64,000 nucleotides of DNA from Candidatus Microthrix parvicella Bio17-1. Lineage in GTDB: Bacteria > Actinomycetota > Acidimicrobiia > Acidimicrobiales > Microtrichaceae. This document shows, one piece after another, positions 46,304-57,260 of the stretch (its first letter is position 1; every line of letters begins with the position of its first letter). The position numbers and the translations under genes were made by a program. The stretch is taken from the NCBI RefSeq assembly GCF_000299415.1, contig NZ_AMPG01000003.1, positions 1 through 64,000 of the forward strand. Reading direction: 5' to 3'. The notes beneath the pieces were generated by a model. The model did not search any database, had not been told where the DNA came from, and saw only the letters and a program-made list of their open reading frames with translations.

Positions 46304-48148
46304 GTGAACGTCGTGGCGCTCGGCCTGCTGGGCATGGCAGCGGTGGCCGGTGCCGTGTCGGCGTGGCGCACCGATCTTCGCGCTGCCCGCCTGGTGATGG
46401 TGACCGTCTGGTGGCTGGCGACGGCCTACCTCATCACCCGGTTTGTGGCCCTCGATCTTGGTCTGGCCGAGGTGGCGGCGTACTCACGCGCCGAACTGCC
46501 ATCGTGGCTGCGCGGCGCCGGTGCCTGGGCGGGCCCGTCCGGCTCGCTCCTCCTGTGGATGACCCTGATGGTCACCGCTGTCGTGCTTGCATCCCCGCGT
46601 GGCGGCCCGGCAACTCGGGACCGACCTGCCGCCCAGGAACGGCAGTCTCGTCCCGGGCCCGATTGGGTGGGCCGCGACTTGGCCGCCAGGTTGGCCGGGC
46701 TGGTCAGCGTCGTTGGGGCGATCGTTCTGGCGGTCTTCGCCAACCCGTTCCGACTGGCTACGGCTGTTCCGGTCAACGGCCGCGGGCTGTCCCCGGTTTT
46801 GGAGCACCCGGCGATGTTGATTCACCCGCCGCTGCTGTACTTGGCCCAGGCCTCCGTGATCTTCGCCGCGCTCTGGGCCACCTTGGGCGCCAACAACGGG
46901 CGGAGGCAGTGGCCTGGCCGGGCGCCAGTGGCGGGTGCGGCGGCACTACTGGTGCTCGCCACGCTGATTGGGGCCTGGTGGGCTCATGACGAGTTGGGCT
47001 GGGGCGGATGGTGGGCCTGGGATCCGGTAGAGAACACCGCTTTGGCACCGTTGGCGGCGCTGATCGCCTCGCTGCACGCCTCCTCGGTCGTAGCTCGGCT
47101 CCGCTGGGTGCAGGCGGCCGCCGGGTTGGTGCTGCTTGGCGTGGCGGCGGCGCGATCCGGCCTTGCCTCTTCGGTGCACGCCTTCGCTTCGAACGCGGGC
47201 CCCGCAGTGTTCATCGGCCTAGCCGGAGTCGCCGTGTTGGGGCTGACCTTGCGGGCGGTGTTGTCCGACACCGAAACCGGGGTGGCCAACCGTGCCCGGG
47301 GCCACGGGTCCACACCCGGGTTCGAGCATGAGGTTGCACCGGGCGATCTCGCTCGACGCCAAGTGGGGATGATCGTGGGTGCTGCCACGATGTGGGTGGT
47401 GATGGTGGTGGTCACCGGCGAACTGGCTGCGATGTCGTTGGGAGCCGGGTGGCTGGGGGCGGGCCCGTCGGGGGCGAACGCCGGCCGAGTGGCGTTGGAT
47501 GGCGGGTTGGTCGGTCGGTTGATGATCCCGGCGGGTATGACGCTGCTGGTGGGGCTGATGGCGTACGGCTGGCGTGCCCCCCGATGGGTTGGCATGGTGC
47601 TGGCCCACGTGGGTGTGGTTGTATTCGCGGTAGGCGTGATCGCGTCGCTGGGGGACTGGCGCGAGTTCGCCGTGGTACCGGTTGATGGGCAGACCGAACT
47701 CCGTGGGGAGCGGGTCAGGGTGGGCAGCCCACGGGTGAGCGACGATCGGCTGGACCTGCAGCGCGTCGAGGTGACGGTGACCCTTGGCGGTTCGACCTAT
47801 CGGTCGCGCATCGACCGGTATCCCGACCTCGACCGAACCCGTGCCCGGCCAAGCCGAACGCTGGACTGGCGAGGAGAGACCGAGGTGGTGGCCGCCTACA
47901 TCGACGACGATCGGGTGGGCTTGGAGGTGCGTCGGCACCCAGGCCTGGGTCAGGTGTGGGCCGGCGGCCTACTCGCGGCGACCGGCCTGGCGGTCACCGC
48001 AGCGACCGCCCTCCGTCGGCGTCGGACGGAAGGCGATGGTCCAAATGATGGTGAGCAACCTGGTATCAGCGCACTGACACGAAGGGCGCGTACGCCTTTG
48101 GTTTCGGGTCGTCGCGGCTCAACGGCTCAGCCTTCGTCGGAACTCTGA
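46304..48148 (+). CDS. ccmF: Cytochrome c-type biogenesis protein CcmF
   Basis: 614 residues with about 14 membrane helices. The heme-handling WWD segment is LGWGGWWAWDPVENTALAPLAAL, and the conserved LEHPAMLIHPPLLYLAQ supplies the histidines. CcmF is the heme lyase core of system I cytochrome c maturation. It is slightly shorter than proteobacterial CcmF, and no ccmE, ccmG or ccmH gene is adjacent. The periplasmic domain near the C-terminus (VVPVDGQTELRGERVRVGSPR) is present. GTG start with TACGCT ending six bases upstream, predicted leaderless. Confidence 0.86.
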   Translation: MNVVALGLLGMAAVAGAVSAWRTDLRAARLVMVTVWWLATAYLITRFVALDLGLAEVAAYSRAELPSWLRGAGAWAGPSGSLLLWMTLMVTAVVLASPRGGPATRDRPAAQERQSRPGPDWVGRDLAARLAGLVSVVGAIVLAVFANPFRLATAVPVNGRGLSPVLEHPAMLIHPPLLYLAQASVIFAALWATLGANNGRRQWPGRAPVAGAAALLVLATLIGAWWAHDELGWGGWWAWDPVENTALAPLAALIASLHASSVVARLRWVQAAAGLVLLGVAAARSGLASSVHAFASNAGPAVFIGLAGVAVLGLTLRAVLSDTETGVANRARGHGSTPGFEHEVAPGDLARRQVGMIVGAATMWVVMVVVTGELAAMSLGAGWLGAGPSGANAGRVALDGGLVGRLMIPAGMTLLVGLMAYGWRAPRWVGMVLAHVGVVVFAVGVIASLGDWREFAVVPVDGQTELRGERVRVGSPRVSDDRLDLQRVEVTVTLGGSTYRSRIDRYPDLDRTRARPSRTLDWRGETEVVAAYIDDDRVGLEVRRHPGLGQVWAGGLLAATGLAVTAATALRRRRTEGDGPNDGEQPGISALTRRARTPLVSGRRGSTAQPSSEL

Positions 48149-48350
48149 CAGTCGAGGATGTCCCAGGCAACAGGGCAGCCAGGGTTTCGGCGCGACCGCT
48201 GAGTCACGCACAGCCCCGACGTGTTCCATGCGGGCCTCGCTCATCCCTGACCAACGACTCGCCACCGGTGCTACGCAGCCGGGCTTGTGGCCAGCGCTTC
48301 AGCGATGAAGCCTCATTCGATCCGGAGAACGGGTTGAACCCTCGCTCAAA

Positions 48351-48372
48351 TATGGCCATACTTATGGCCATG
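48351..48372 (+). promoter_or_regulatory. Two TATGGCCAT palindromes over the antitoxin promoter/start
   Basis: TATGGCCATA (48351-48360) and TATGGCCATG (48363-48372) are direct copies of a palindromic unit spaced 12 bases apart. They overlap a CATACTT -10-like box and the alternative ATG codons of the antitoxin. This suits cooperative autorepression by a Phd/YefM dimer pair. Confidence 0.5.
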
Positions 48373-48654
48373 ATGGCTCAGGAACACCTTGCTCTAGCGG
48401 ACGTGAAGAACCGGCTCTCCGAAGTCGTGGACCAGCTGGAACGGGAGCATGGGCGCGTCGTCGTCACGAAGCATGGCCGACCCGCAGTCGTAATGCTGAG
48501 TGTTGAGGACCTTGAGTCGCTGGAGGAGACCTTAGAGATCATGAGCGATCAGCAGCTGATGGACGAAATTCGGGAAGGCCGTGCCGAACTTGCCGCTGGC
48601 CGGGGCGAAGTGCTCACCCACGAAGAGGTTCTCGCTCAGGTCACGCCTGAATGA
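48370..48654 (+). CDS. Antitoxin, Phd/YefM family
   Basis: 94 residues. LALADVKNRLSEVVDQLEREHGRVVVTKHGRPAVVMLSVEDLESLEETLEIM is the Phd/YefM DNA-binding fold. The C-terminal tail (DEIREGRAELAAGRGEVLTHEEVLAQV) binds toxin. In-frame ATG codons lie at 48352, 48364, 48370 and 48373. 48370 or 48373 fits a leaderless start after the CATACTT box. The stop overlaps the toxin start (ATGA). Confidence 0.86.
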   Translation: MMAQEHLALADVKNRLSEVVDQLEREHGRVVVTKHGRPAVVMLSVEDLESLEETLEIMSDQQLMDEIREGRAELAAGRGEVLTHEEVLAQVTPE

Positions 48655-48926
48655 GTGAGCGTCGATTTGAGGTGGAGTGGTCCCCCCGCGCCAAGCGGTC
48701 ACTCAATCGACTTCCTGAGAAGGTCGTGGCTGCATGTGTGGGGTTCGTCCATGGTGGCTTGTTGGACAATCCCCACCGGGTTGGTAAGCCACTCCGATTC
48801 GACTTGGAGGGTTCCTACAGCGCCCGCCGCGGCGACTTCCGGGTCATCTACGAGATTGATGACGAGGAACGTCGAGTCAGGGTCGCGATCATTCAGCACC
48901 GAAGTGACGTATATCGACCTCAGTAG
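48651..48926 (+). CDS. Toxin, RelE/ParE superfamily
   Basis: 91 residues. FEVEWSPRAKRSLNRLPEKVVAACVGFV, then GKPLRFDLEGSYSARRGDFRVIYEIDDEERRVRVAIIQHRSDVYR: this is the RelE fold with the basic RRGDFRVIYEI and C-terminal HRSDVY motifs of mRNA-cleaving members. It should cut mRNA in the ribosome when freed from the coupled antitoxin. It faces the end of the giant VWA gene. Confidence 0.88.
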   Translation: MSERRFEVEWSPRAKRSLNRLPEKVVAACVGFVHGGLLDNPHRVGKPLRFDLEGSYSARRGDFRVIYEIDDEERRVRVAIIQHRSDVYRPQ

Positions 48927-49025
48927 GTGACCGCAGACCGGCAGCACCAGGTGGGAGGGCTCAGTGTCTGGGGACTCCGCCGGCAGCCGCCCATTTGGAA
49001 TCTCTCCTCACTGAAGACTCCTGAG

Positions 49026-52000
49026 TCAGTTGTGATCCCGGCGGCGGCGCTTGGCGGCCAGCAGCGAGTCGAGGGTCGAGTCGGACCCGGAGCCGGCCTG
49101 AGGTTTCGGTGCCTTCGGTTTGGCCTCCGGACGGGGCGGCGCCACGGCGCGGTCAGACGGCGCAGCGGGCGGTGGTGACTTGGCTGGAGCGCCGGGACTC
49201 ATTGGATCGGGTCTGGGTGGGCCCGGATTGGCGGTGGCCGCCGGAGGCACTGCCCCCTTGGCTCGGCGGGCGGTGATGAACGAGGTGACTTCGTCCAGGC
49301 CGGTGCGCTGACGCAGCGACTCCACGACGGTTGCGGCGCCGGATCGACGCAGACGGGACATGGCGATCGTCATCGGCCACAGCAGCGCGGCGGCCAGCAG
49401 CAGCCGGCGCCGCAGATCGACCCGGTGGTTCCCGGGGGTAAGGCCGTCGGCGTCGAACGCCTGGGTGGCCCGGATGAGTCCGCGTCCGCCGGTTTGGGTG
49501 GACAGCGACTTCAGCGTCTCGGTGTCGGCGCCTTGGGACAGATACTCGCGTGAGTAGCCCAACTCGGCGGTGGTGGAGATGGCGGCGTCGCTCTTCCCGT
49601 TGGTTGTGCCGTTGGCAGCGGCCGTGACACCAACGCCGTAGGTGCCGGCGGCGCCAGTCTCGGCGGTGCCGGTGAACGTGCGGTCGTCGTTGCGCACCAT
49701 CGTGACGGCTTGCTCCTTCCCGGCGGGGTCGACCACCTGAGCGGTCACGGTGGCGCCATCGGGCACCGGCTCGTCGAAGGCGGCCTCGATGGTGGCCGAG
49801 GCGCCGTCGAAGCGCATCTGGGCCGATCCGGCGGGGGCGGGAAGGATGGCGCGAATCACGTCGGAGTAGAACCGGCTGGAACCGTCCCACCCTTTCCACG
49901 CGCTGGACCAGCGCTCACCGGAGTCCGACGTCCATGAGGACACCTGGCCCAGTCCCACCCGCCAGGTGGCCAGCAACGGGTCCTTCTCGTCGCCGATGCG
50001 GAGGTGTTGGGTGGCGCTCGGTCTGGGCGTGGTGGCCAGGTACCCGCTGATGGGCGGGGCCGACGTGAGGTTGGCGACCACCGGGGCATTGGAGGAGATC
50101 TCGGGAAGAAAGTTGCCCTCCACGATCAGCCGGCGGGCCACCACCTTGGTCTCCTCCAACAGCAGGTCGGGCAGCTCCTTCAGGTCGCGTCCGGCGTAGT
50201 AGCGGCCGCCCCCGGCGTCGGCGATGCCACGCAGCGCCTCGGCGGCACCCTCGCCCGTGCCCATCACCGACACGGTGATGCCCTCGTCGCGGAGATGCTT
50301 GGCCTGAGCGGCCAGGGCCCGCAGCTTGGTGGTATCGGTGAAGCCGTCGGTGAACAGCACGATGTGGCGCAGCGAGGCATCGGAGTTTCGCAGTCGCTCT
50401 GCCGACATGGTCAGGCTGGGGTCGAGGTTGGTGAGCTGCTCGGAGTGCGTGATGTCGTTCATCTGCTTCTTGGCCTTGGTCCCGTCACCCACCGGGCCGA
50501 GGTCGAGCAGCCATCGCTGCCGGTCGTCCAGCGCCAGCACGCCGACCTCGTCCTCCGGCTTGAACGCCTCCAACGATCGAACCGCCGAGTCGCGGGCGAT
50601 GTCGGTTTTGGTGACACCTCCCTCCAGGCGAGAGTTGCTGCCGTCAGCGTCGTCGGCGCAGTGGCAGGCGCCCATCGATCCGGACACGTCCACGGCGAAC
50701 ACCTGCGCCACCTTGGAGCGCCGCTTGGGATCCTTGGCCTCCGACGTCACCGGCAGCAACTCCTCCAGGCGGCTGCCCAGGTAATCGCCTGCGCCGTAGC
50801 TCGACGTGCCGCCCATCACCAGCAGTCCGGTGCCCAACTGGCGAACGGAGGAGCTGATCGCATCGGTCTGCTCGCTGCTCAGTCGCTTGGCAGCCACGTT
50901 GACCAGCACGACCGCGTCCACACCGGCGAGGTCGGACAGGCCACCGAGCTGTTCAGGGGATGTCACCTTGGTGGCCGTTCCGGCCGCGTTGAGTGCAGCT
51001 GCCAGGGTGTTGGCGCCGCCGGGGGAGCCCTCCACCAGCAGCACCGACGGCCGCCCCTCCACCCGGGTGGATGCCCGGGACTCGTCGTTCTCGAACACGC
51101 CGTTGTTGGGCCCGGCCACCCGGGCGGTCCATTCGATGTTGGCCTCGTCGCCGGCCGGTTGCGTGAAGCTGACCAACGAGTTTCCCGCCGACAGGTCGGA
51201 AAGCTTGGAGTCGACCTCCTTGCCGTCGCGCAGCAGCGTGACGTTGGCCTGCTGTGCCACGGTGACGTTGACGTTGACGTCGATCGTGAGCTGGTCGGTG
51301 GCCCGGGCCCGTGACGGCACGTCGACCGACACGACCGACACATCGGCGCCGAACGCCGGGTCGATCTCCACCGAGTCGACTGCCACCTCGGCCCGCTTCA
51401 GGCGGGCGGTCTCGATGCCGAGGTCCTCGCCGGTGGTCTGGCGTCCGTCGGAGATCACCACGATGCGCCGGGCATGGTCGGGCGGGGCCATCGCCCCGGC
51501 GACCCGCAGGCCCGATGCCAGGTCGGTAGCCGAACCATCTACCTCGGTGCGGGGCGCGCCCCAAGCCAGGTCGGCCTTCACCGCAGCGTCCACCCGGGCC
51601 TGGGCGCCGACTACCACGACGCCCGCCACCGATCCCGACGGTTGTTTGGCCAGGGCCTCCCGCACGGTGCCAACGACGTCGTCCCGGCTGGCTGCCAGCG
51701 AGTCGGAGGTGTCGACGACGAACACCGTTGCCACCGCGTCGGACGAGCGGTGGAACGATGGCGCCCAGAGTGCCGCCAACAACAGCACCACAATGGCGAT
51801 GCGCAGGTATTCCGAGCGGCGCCACTGGCGCTGTGGAACGCCACGCCGACGTCGACCGATCAACCATTCCACGGCGATCACCAGGAGCGCCGTCAGGATC
51901 AACGCTCCGACGAGCGACTTCGTGACCGGCTCGCCCTCGCCGCCCCGGTCGCCTCGGATGCCGGGGATCGCCAACTGGTCGGTCGGGGCCACCTGGGTCT

Positions 52001-53666
52001 CGACCGGGTCGGCATTGACCACCACGGTGCGCTCGCCCTGGTCCTCGGTGCGCACCGTCCAGAAACCGGTGCGATCCACCATCGGCGCCGGGTTGCCAGG
52101 CCGCACGGTGGTCTCGCTGCCCGACGGTGAGGTCACCGCCGCGTCGGCGCCCACGGCCAGGTTGAGTGCGTCCCCGACGTGTAGGTCGCCGCCCACCAGG
52201 TCGGTGCGACCCAGGGTGGCGATGACGCGGTCGCCCAGCACCGGGAAGGCGGGCAGAAGTCCCAGGTTGGTCTGCGAAAGCGGGGCGGCGAGATACACGA
52301 ACCCGACGTTGGCGTCGCGGCCCTGGACCAGCAGCGGTGCACCCTCGGCGGCGATCAGGGTGGAGGCGGCCGGGGCGTCGATGCGCTGGGCCGAGGCGAA
52401 TGCCAGGCCCCGCAGGTCGAGGTCGGCCAGCAGGTCGACGTCGCTACGAATCAGGGTTGGCACCGGGTCCTCGACGGTGTCGCCGACGCGGACCGCTTGT
52501 GTGCCGCCGGGCGGGGCGATGGCCAGGTAGGGCACGGCGATGTTGGCGGGTACCGGCGCCTGGTCGAACACCGCCAGGTCGATCCCGGCCAGCGGGCCCC
52601 CGGCCTTGGGGTCGGCACCGGCAGCAGCGGTGGCCGCTGCAAACTTCTCCGGGCTGGTCCGCGTGGCCTTCACCTGCGGGTTGGACGACAGCAGGGCGTC
52701 GACGAACGGGTTGGCTGCCCCGACCACCAGTACGTCGAGCGACGATTCCGATGGTCCGGCCGCATACGCGTGATCGTCGAGACGCAACACATCGTCGCCA
52801 TCGAGCAGCACCTCGATGCGTTTGCCGACCGGGACGTCCAGCGCCGTCTCGACGCTGCCCCGTTTGGTCACCTTGGTGGAGGTGGTGCCCCGGGTGCGCC
52901 CATCGACGTCGAAGCGGGCCACCCGTGTGGCGTCCCGGTCGCCTGAGTTGGTCAGCGTCGCCTGCACATGCAGCGAGGCGCCCCGGGGCGTGACGACCAC
53001 GTTGGTGACGCCGACGTTCACGTCCGATCGCCCCACCCCGACCAGACGGGTGCCTGCCGGTAGCTGCCGGATCGCCGAGTCGTCGAGGCCCCCGTCGGAG
53101 ATCAGCACGTGCTCCACGGACTGGTCGGGACGCTCCAGACTGGTGGCCAGCGACCCGGTGGCAGCGGCGTCAAAACCGCCTTCGGATGCCCTGATGGCGT
53201 CCAGGCGACCGCCGATGTCGGTCGCCGGAGTCTCGCCGGCGAGGATCTGAGCGGGTGCACCGGTGGAGATCAGCGACACCCGGGTGGTTGCCCCCAGCCC
53301 GTCGACCACCTTGGACACCTGGCCGCGAGCCTCGTCCACGCGGGTCGGGCTGCCGTCGGTGCCGCCCATCGAGGACGACGTGTCCACCATGATGACGACA
53401 TGTTCGGCCGACGTTCGGCCGGTGTTCAGGGCGGGTCCGGCCAGGGCGGCGGCCAGCAGCGCCACCGCCAGTAGTTGCAGCAGCAGCGGGATCGACCAGC
53501 GCAGCCGCTGCCAGGGCCTGGCGGCGGCTACCGGCCGGTCGATCGACTCCCATTCCAGGGTGGAGGCCACCTCCACCTGCGTGCGCTGGGCCTTCAGGAT
53601 GTGCAGGGCGATGATCGGGATCACCAGGGTGGCCAGCCACCATCCCGCCGGGTTGGCAAAGCTCAC
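49026..53666 (-). CDS. Giant BatA/VWA fusion protein with three MIDAS sites
   Basis: 1546 residues. The N-terminus is BatA-like (two membrane helices, then a VWA domain with MIDAS DTSSS at about residue 95). A further membrane helix near 600 and a second VWA with DTSDS near 650 follow. Next comes a glutamine-amidotransferase-like region (VEGRPSVLLVEGSPGGANTL) with a third VWA, DVSGS, near 990. A C-terminal membrane helix (RRLLLAAALLWPMTIAMSRL) and a Pro/Lys-rich cytoplasmic tail end it. In most bacteria these are separate genes (BatA, BatB-like, GATase/VWA). It is the last gene of the MoxR operon. GTG start with AGAGG seven bases upstream. Confidence 0.85.
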   Translation of the reverse strand: MSFANPAGWWLATLVIPIIALHILKAQRTQVEVASTLEWESIDRPVAAARPWQRLRWSIPLLLQLLAVALLAAALAGPALNTGRTSAEHVVIMVDTSSSMGGTDGSPTRVDEARGQVSKVVDGLGATTRVSLISTGAPAQILAGETPATDIGGRLDAIRASEGGFDAAATGSLATSLERPDQSVEHVLISDGGLDDSAIRQLPAGTRLVGVGRSDVNVGVTNVVVTPRGASLHVQATLTNSGDRDATRVARFDVDGRTRGTTSTKVTKRGSVETALDVPVGKRIEVLLDGDDVLRLDDHAYAAGPSESSLDVLVVGAANPFVDALLSSNPQVKATRTSPEKFAAATAAAGADPKAGGPLAGIDLAVFDQAPVPANIAVPYLAIAPPGGTQAVRVGDTVEDPVPTLIRSDVDLLADLDLRGLAFASAQRIDAPAASTLIAAEGAPLLVQGRDANVGFVYLAAPLSQTNLGLLPAFPVLGDRVIATLGRTDLVGGDLHVGDALNLAVGADAAVTSPSGSETTVRPGNPAPMVDRTGFWTVRTEDQGERTVVVNADPVETQVAPTDQLAIPGIRGDRGGEGEPVTKSLVGALILTALLVIAVEWLIGRRRRGVPQRQWRRSEYLRIAIVVLLLAALWAPSFHRSSDAVATVFVVDTSDSLAASRDDVVGTVREALAKQPSGSVAGVVVVGAQARVDAAVKADLAWGAPRTEVDGSATDLASGLRVAGAMAPPDHARRIVVISDGRQTTGEDLGIETARLKRAEVAVDSVEIDPAFGADVSVVSVDVPSRARATDQLTIDVNVNVTVAQQANVTLLRDGKEVDSKLSDLSAGNSLVSFTQPAGDEANIEWTARVAGPNNGVFENDESRASTRVEGRPSVLLVEGSPGGANTLAAALNAAGTATKVTSPEQLGGLSDLAGVDAVVLVNVAAKRLSSEQTDAISSSVRQLGTGLLVMGGTSSYGAGDYLGSRLEELLPVTSEAKDPKRRSKVAQVFAVDVSGSMGACHCADDADGSNSRLEGGVTKTDIARDSAVRSLEAFKPEDEVGVLALDDRQRWLLDLGPVGDGTKAKKQMNDITHSEQLTNLDPSLTMSAERLRNSDASLRHIVLFTDGFTDTTKLRALAAQAKHLRDEGITVSVMGTGEGAAEALRGIADAGGGRYYAGRDLKELPDLLLEETKVVARRLIVEGNFLPEISSNAPVVANLTSAPPISGYLATTPRPSATQHLRIGDEKDPLLATWRVGLGQVSSWTSDSGERWSSAWKGWDGSSRFYSDVIRAILPAPAGSAQMRFDGASATIEAAFDEPVPDGATVTAQVVDPAGKEQAVTMVRNDDRTFTGTAETGAAGTYGVGVTAAANGTTNGKSDAAISTTAELGYSREYLSQGADTETLKSLSTQTGGRGLIRATQAFDADGLTPGNHRVDLRRRLLLAAALLWPMTIAMSRLRRSGAATVVESLRQRTGLDEVTSFITARRAKGAVPPAATANPGPPRPDPMSPGAPAKSPPPAAPSDRAVAPPRPEAKPKAPKPQAGSGSDSTLDSLLAAKRRRRDHN

Positions 53667-53733
53667 TGCGAAACCTCTGCGGTACCGACGCTCAGCATGA
53701 CTCCGCGGAAGGGGAGCGACAGCACCGGTACCC

Positions 53734-54609
53734 TCATCGGGCCACCCCGGTGCCCATCAGGGCCGGGATCACGGCGCCGAGCAGGTCGTCGGCGGCGTCG
53801 ACGTGCACCCATCGGCCGTCGTTGCGCAGCACGTGACGCTCCAGCGCCGCCCGCCGATCCAGCCGCCGCTGGGTGAATGCCGCCACCTGCCGGGGGTTGA
53901 CGTCCACATCCACCCGATGGCCGGTCTCGACATCAACCAGCTGTACCTCGCCGGCCAGGTCGGGGTGATCGTCCTCGACGGAGGAGACGCCGATGGCGAT
54001 CAGCTGCTCCCGGCGGGCGGTCAACTGGTCGAGGGCGGCGGACCAATCGGGAGTGAGAAAGTCGGAGATCACCACCAGCAGGCCTGCCCGCCGGGGCATC
54101 ACCATCAGATGTCGGGCCAGCTCGGCCAGAGGAGTGGGTCCGGCCGGGGTCCATCCCGCCATCGTCCGCAGCAGCAGGGGGATGGCGCCGCGGCCCCGGT
54201 AGCGGCGGGGCGTGCGGTCGGCCAGGGTGGCAACGCTGACCGACTCGTTGCGCACCAGGGCCATCGCTGCGATGGCGGCGCCAGTGCGCAGCGCCTGGGC
54301 GAACTTGTCGCCCAACTTCATCGAGGCCGACGTGTCGATCACCAGTTGCACGCTGAGGTCCACGTCGGCCTCGTAGAGGCGGATCAACACCTGGTCGAGC
54401 CGGGCCCACGCCTGCTGGTCGATCGATCGTGGGTCGTCGCCGGGTTGGTACTCCCGCCAGTCGGCGAAGTCGAGCGACCGGCCCCGCCGGCGCGACCGGT
54501 GCGCGCCGGCGAACCCGTCGCTCACCGGCCGGTCGAGGTGCATCGCCAGGCGCTCGACCCGCGCCAGTTCGTCGGGGGCGAGCACCAACGGGGCGGCGGC
54601 GGTCGCCAC
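53734..54609 (-). CDS. DUF58 VWA-like protein
   Basis: 291 residues. GRSLDFADWREYQPGDDPRSIDQQAWARLDQVLIRLYEADVDLSVQLVIDTSASM is the DUF58 core followed by a VWA domain with MIDAS DTSAS, then LLVVISDFLTP. DUF58 proteins accompany MoxR ATPases almost everywhere. The GTG at 54609 is chosen because it begins directly after the moxR stop (five bases between). The longer frame upstream lies antisense in phase to moxR and is arginine/histidine noise. Confidence 0.88.
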   Translation of the reverse strand: MATAAAPLVLAPDELARVERLAMHLDRPVSDGFAGAHRSRRRGRSLDFADWREYQPGDDPRSIDQQAWARLDQVLIRLYEADVDLSVQLVIDTSASMKLGDKFAQALRTGAAIAAMALVRNESVSVATLADRTPRRYRGRGAIPLLLRTMAGWTPAGPTPLAELARHLMVMPRRAGLLVVISDFLTPDWSAALDQLTARREQLIAIGVSSVEDDHPDLAGEVQLVDVETGHRVDVDVNPRQVAAFTQRRLDRRAALERHVLRNDGRWVHVDAADDLLGAVIPALMGTGVAR

Positions 54610-54614
54610 GGGGG

Positions 54615-55589
<975 letters not shown>

Positions 55590-55601
55590 CTGGCGTTCCT
55601 C

Positions 55602-57260
55602 TTAGTTGGAGGGGATCGTCGGCGACCCCGAGAGCTGTTCGAAATAGTCGGCCATCACCTGACGGGAGGCGGGCGGCAGCTGTGGGTCGTCGAGGGCCCG
55701 GGTGGCCGCGTCGTTGTAGCGGGCAACCGCGTCGCTCAGCGGCAGCCGGGCCGCGCCTCGTTGGGAGGGTGCCTGGCCCTTGCCGACGTCCTGGTCGAGG
55801 TCGCCGCCGTTGCCCTGCTGGGCACCCTCGGCATCGCTCGATCCGGACGGTTCGGGGGCAAAGACGTCGGAGACTGTGGCCTCGACCTTGTTGGCGTCGG
55901 TGCCCAGGCCCTGGCCTGCATCACCCGGCCGGCCCTTCCCGCCCTTGCCTGAACCGCCGCCGTTGCGCTTGCCGGCGCCCACCGTGCCGGACGGGCTGCC
56001 GTCCGCGCCGGCGCCCTTGCCGGCGCCTCCCTTGCCCTTGCCTTGGCCTTGGCCTTGGCCCTTGCCTTGGCCCTTGCCTTGGCCCTTGCCTTGGTCCTCG
56101 CCGGGTGCCGCCTGTGCGCGGGCATCACCGGAGTTGGCGCTGGGGTTGGCGGCCGAAGCCACATCGGCCCGCGCCGCTCCGGTGGCACCGGCGGCCTGCC
56201 GGGCCTCGCCACGTTGACCCACCGACTTGGCCTGTGCCGCCTGAGCCGCAGCCGCAGCCTCCAACGTCGCGGCGGCGCCGGGGTCGTCCGCCTTGACGGC
56301 CTCCTCCGCCGCTTTCATGGCCTCGGCCACCTCGGGCGCCCCGGCTGCCTGCGTGGCCGCCAGGTCTTCCAGCCGCTTCGCCAGCTCGGCCTTCTGGTCT
56401 GCGTTGAGCGAGGCCAACGAGCCGGCCGATTCCGCCAGCCGGCCGGCAGCATCGCTCGGCGTCTCACCGGGCGGGGCCCCGTCACCAGGCTTTTGGGCTC
56501 CGGGCAACGGGCGGGCGGCCAGCGAGGCGTCCAGCCCGGCCGTCGCGGCCAGCGCCGAGTCGAGGTTTGCTCCGGCGTCGGTCTGCAGCTTGGCTTCGGC
56601 GTCGACCAGCGCCTCGGTGGCAGCTGCAGCATCGAGGCCGTCAAGGTCCTGGGCCAGGGCATTCAGCTTGTCGGCTGCCGCAGCATCGTCGCCCAGCTTG
56701 TCGGCTGCGGCCTCCAGGTCGTCCTGGGCGCGCTCCACCGCAGCCGTCTCCCGTCGGCGCTGCTCCCGGGCCGAATCCTGAGGATTGTCGAGGAATGCCA
56801 GCCCGGCCGCACACAGCACGGTCAGCCCGGCGACGCCGAGGTACCGCCCCACCTCGTGTCGGGGACCGATGAGGCTCGCCGGCACCGCGCGCTTCAGCTC
56901 GGCCGACCCGGCCACCCTCGAGGCCCGCTCGGAAATCCGCTCGCTGAACTGCGGTGAACCCTCTGCGAATTCGAGGTAGGCGGCCAGGGCGTCGTGGCTG
57001 CCCAGGCCGTGATCGGCCACGTGGGCAACGGCGGCCTCGGGCATCGGACGGGTCGCCGCCCAGGCGACCCAGGCCGCCAGCACCACCACGGGCACCAGCA
57101 GGGCCAGCAACTCAATCGGCTGCCACGCCACCCAGCGGGCTGTCAGCACCCCGGCCAGCGTGCAGAGCGCCGCCACCCAGGCGAGCCGGACGACGGCCCG
57201 CCCGGCGATGATCCCACGCAGCCGCCGGCGGGCGGCACCCAGCAACTGCTCGGGCGTCAT
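55602..57260 (-). CDS. DUF4175-like membrane protein with Gly-Lys-Gln repeats
   Basis: 552 residues. Two N-terminal membrane helices (VRLAWVAALCTLAGVLTARWV, LLALLVPVVVLAAWVAWAA), a third near residue 135, then about 220 residues of Ala-rich coiled helix (DDLEAAADKLGDDAAAADKL and on). A low-complexity stretch built of GKGQ units (KGQGKGQGKGQGQGQGKGK) follows, then a C-terminal helix. The layout resembles DUF4175 proteins that lie in MoxR/VWA operons. It overlaps the permease gene by four bases (ATGA). Function unknown. Confidence 0.68.
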   Translation of the reverse strand: MTPEQLLGAARRRLRGIIAGRAVVRLAWVAALCTLAGVLTARWVAWQPIELLALLVPVVVLAAWVAWAATRPMPEAAVAHVADHGLGSHDALAAYLEFAEGSPQFSERISERASRVAGSAELKRAVPASLIGPRHEVGRYLGVAGLTVLCAAGLAFLDNPQDSAREQRRRETAAVERAQDDLEAAADKLGDDAAAADKLNALAQDLDGLDAAAATEALVDAEAKLQTDAGANLDSALAATAGLDASLAARPLPGAQKPGDGAPPGETPSDAAGRLAESAGSLASLNADQKAELAKRLEDLAATQAAGAPEVAEAMKAAEEAVKADDPGAAATLEAAAAAQAAQAKSVGQRGEARQAAGATGAARADVASAANPSANSGDARAQAAPGEDQGKGQGKGQGKGQGQGQGKGKGGAGKGAGADGSPSGTVGAGKRNGGGSGKGGKGRPGDAGQGLGTDANKVEATVSDVFAPEPSGSSDAEGAQQGNGGDLDQDVGKGQAPSQRGAARLPLSDAVARYNDAATRALDDPQLPPASRQVMADYFEQLSGSPTIPSN

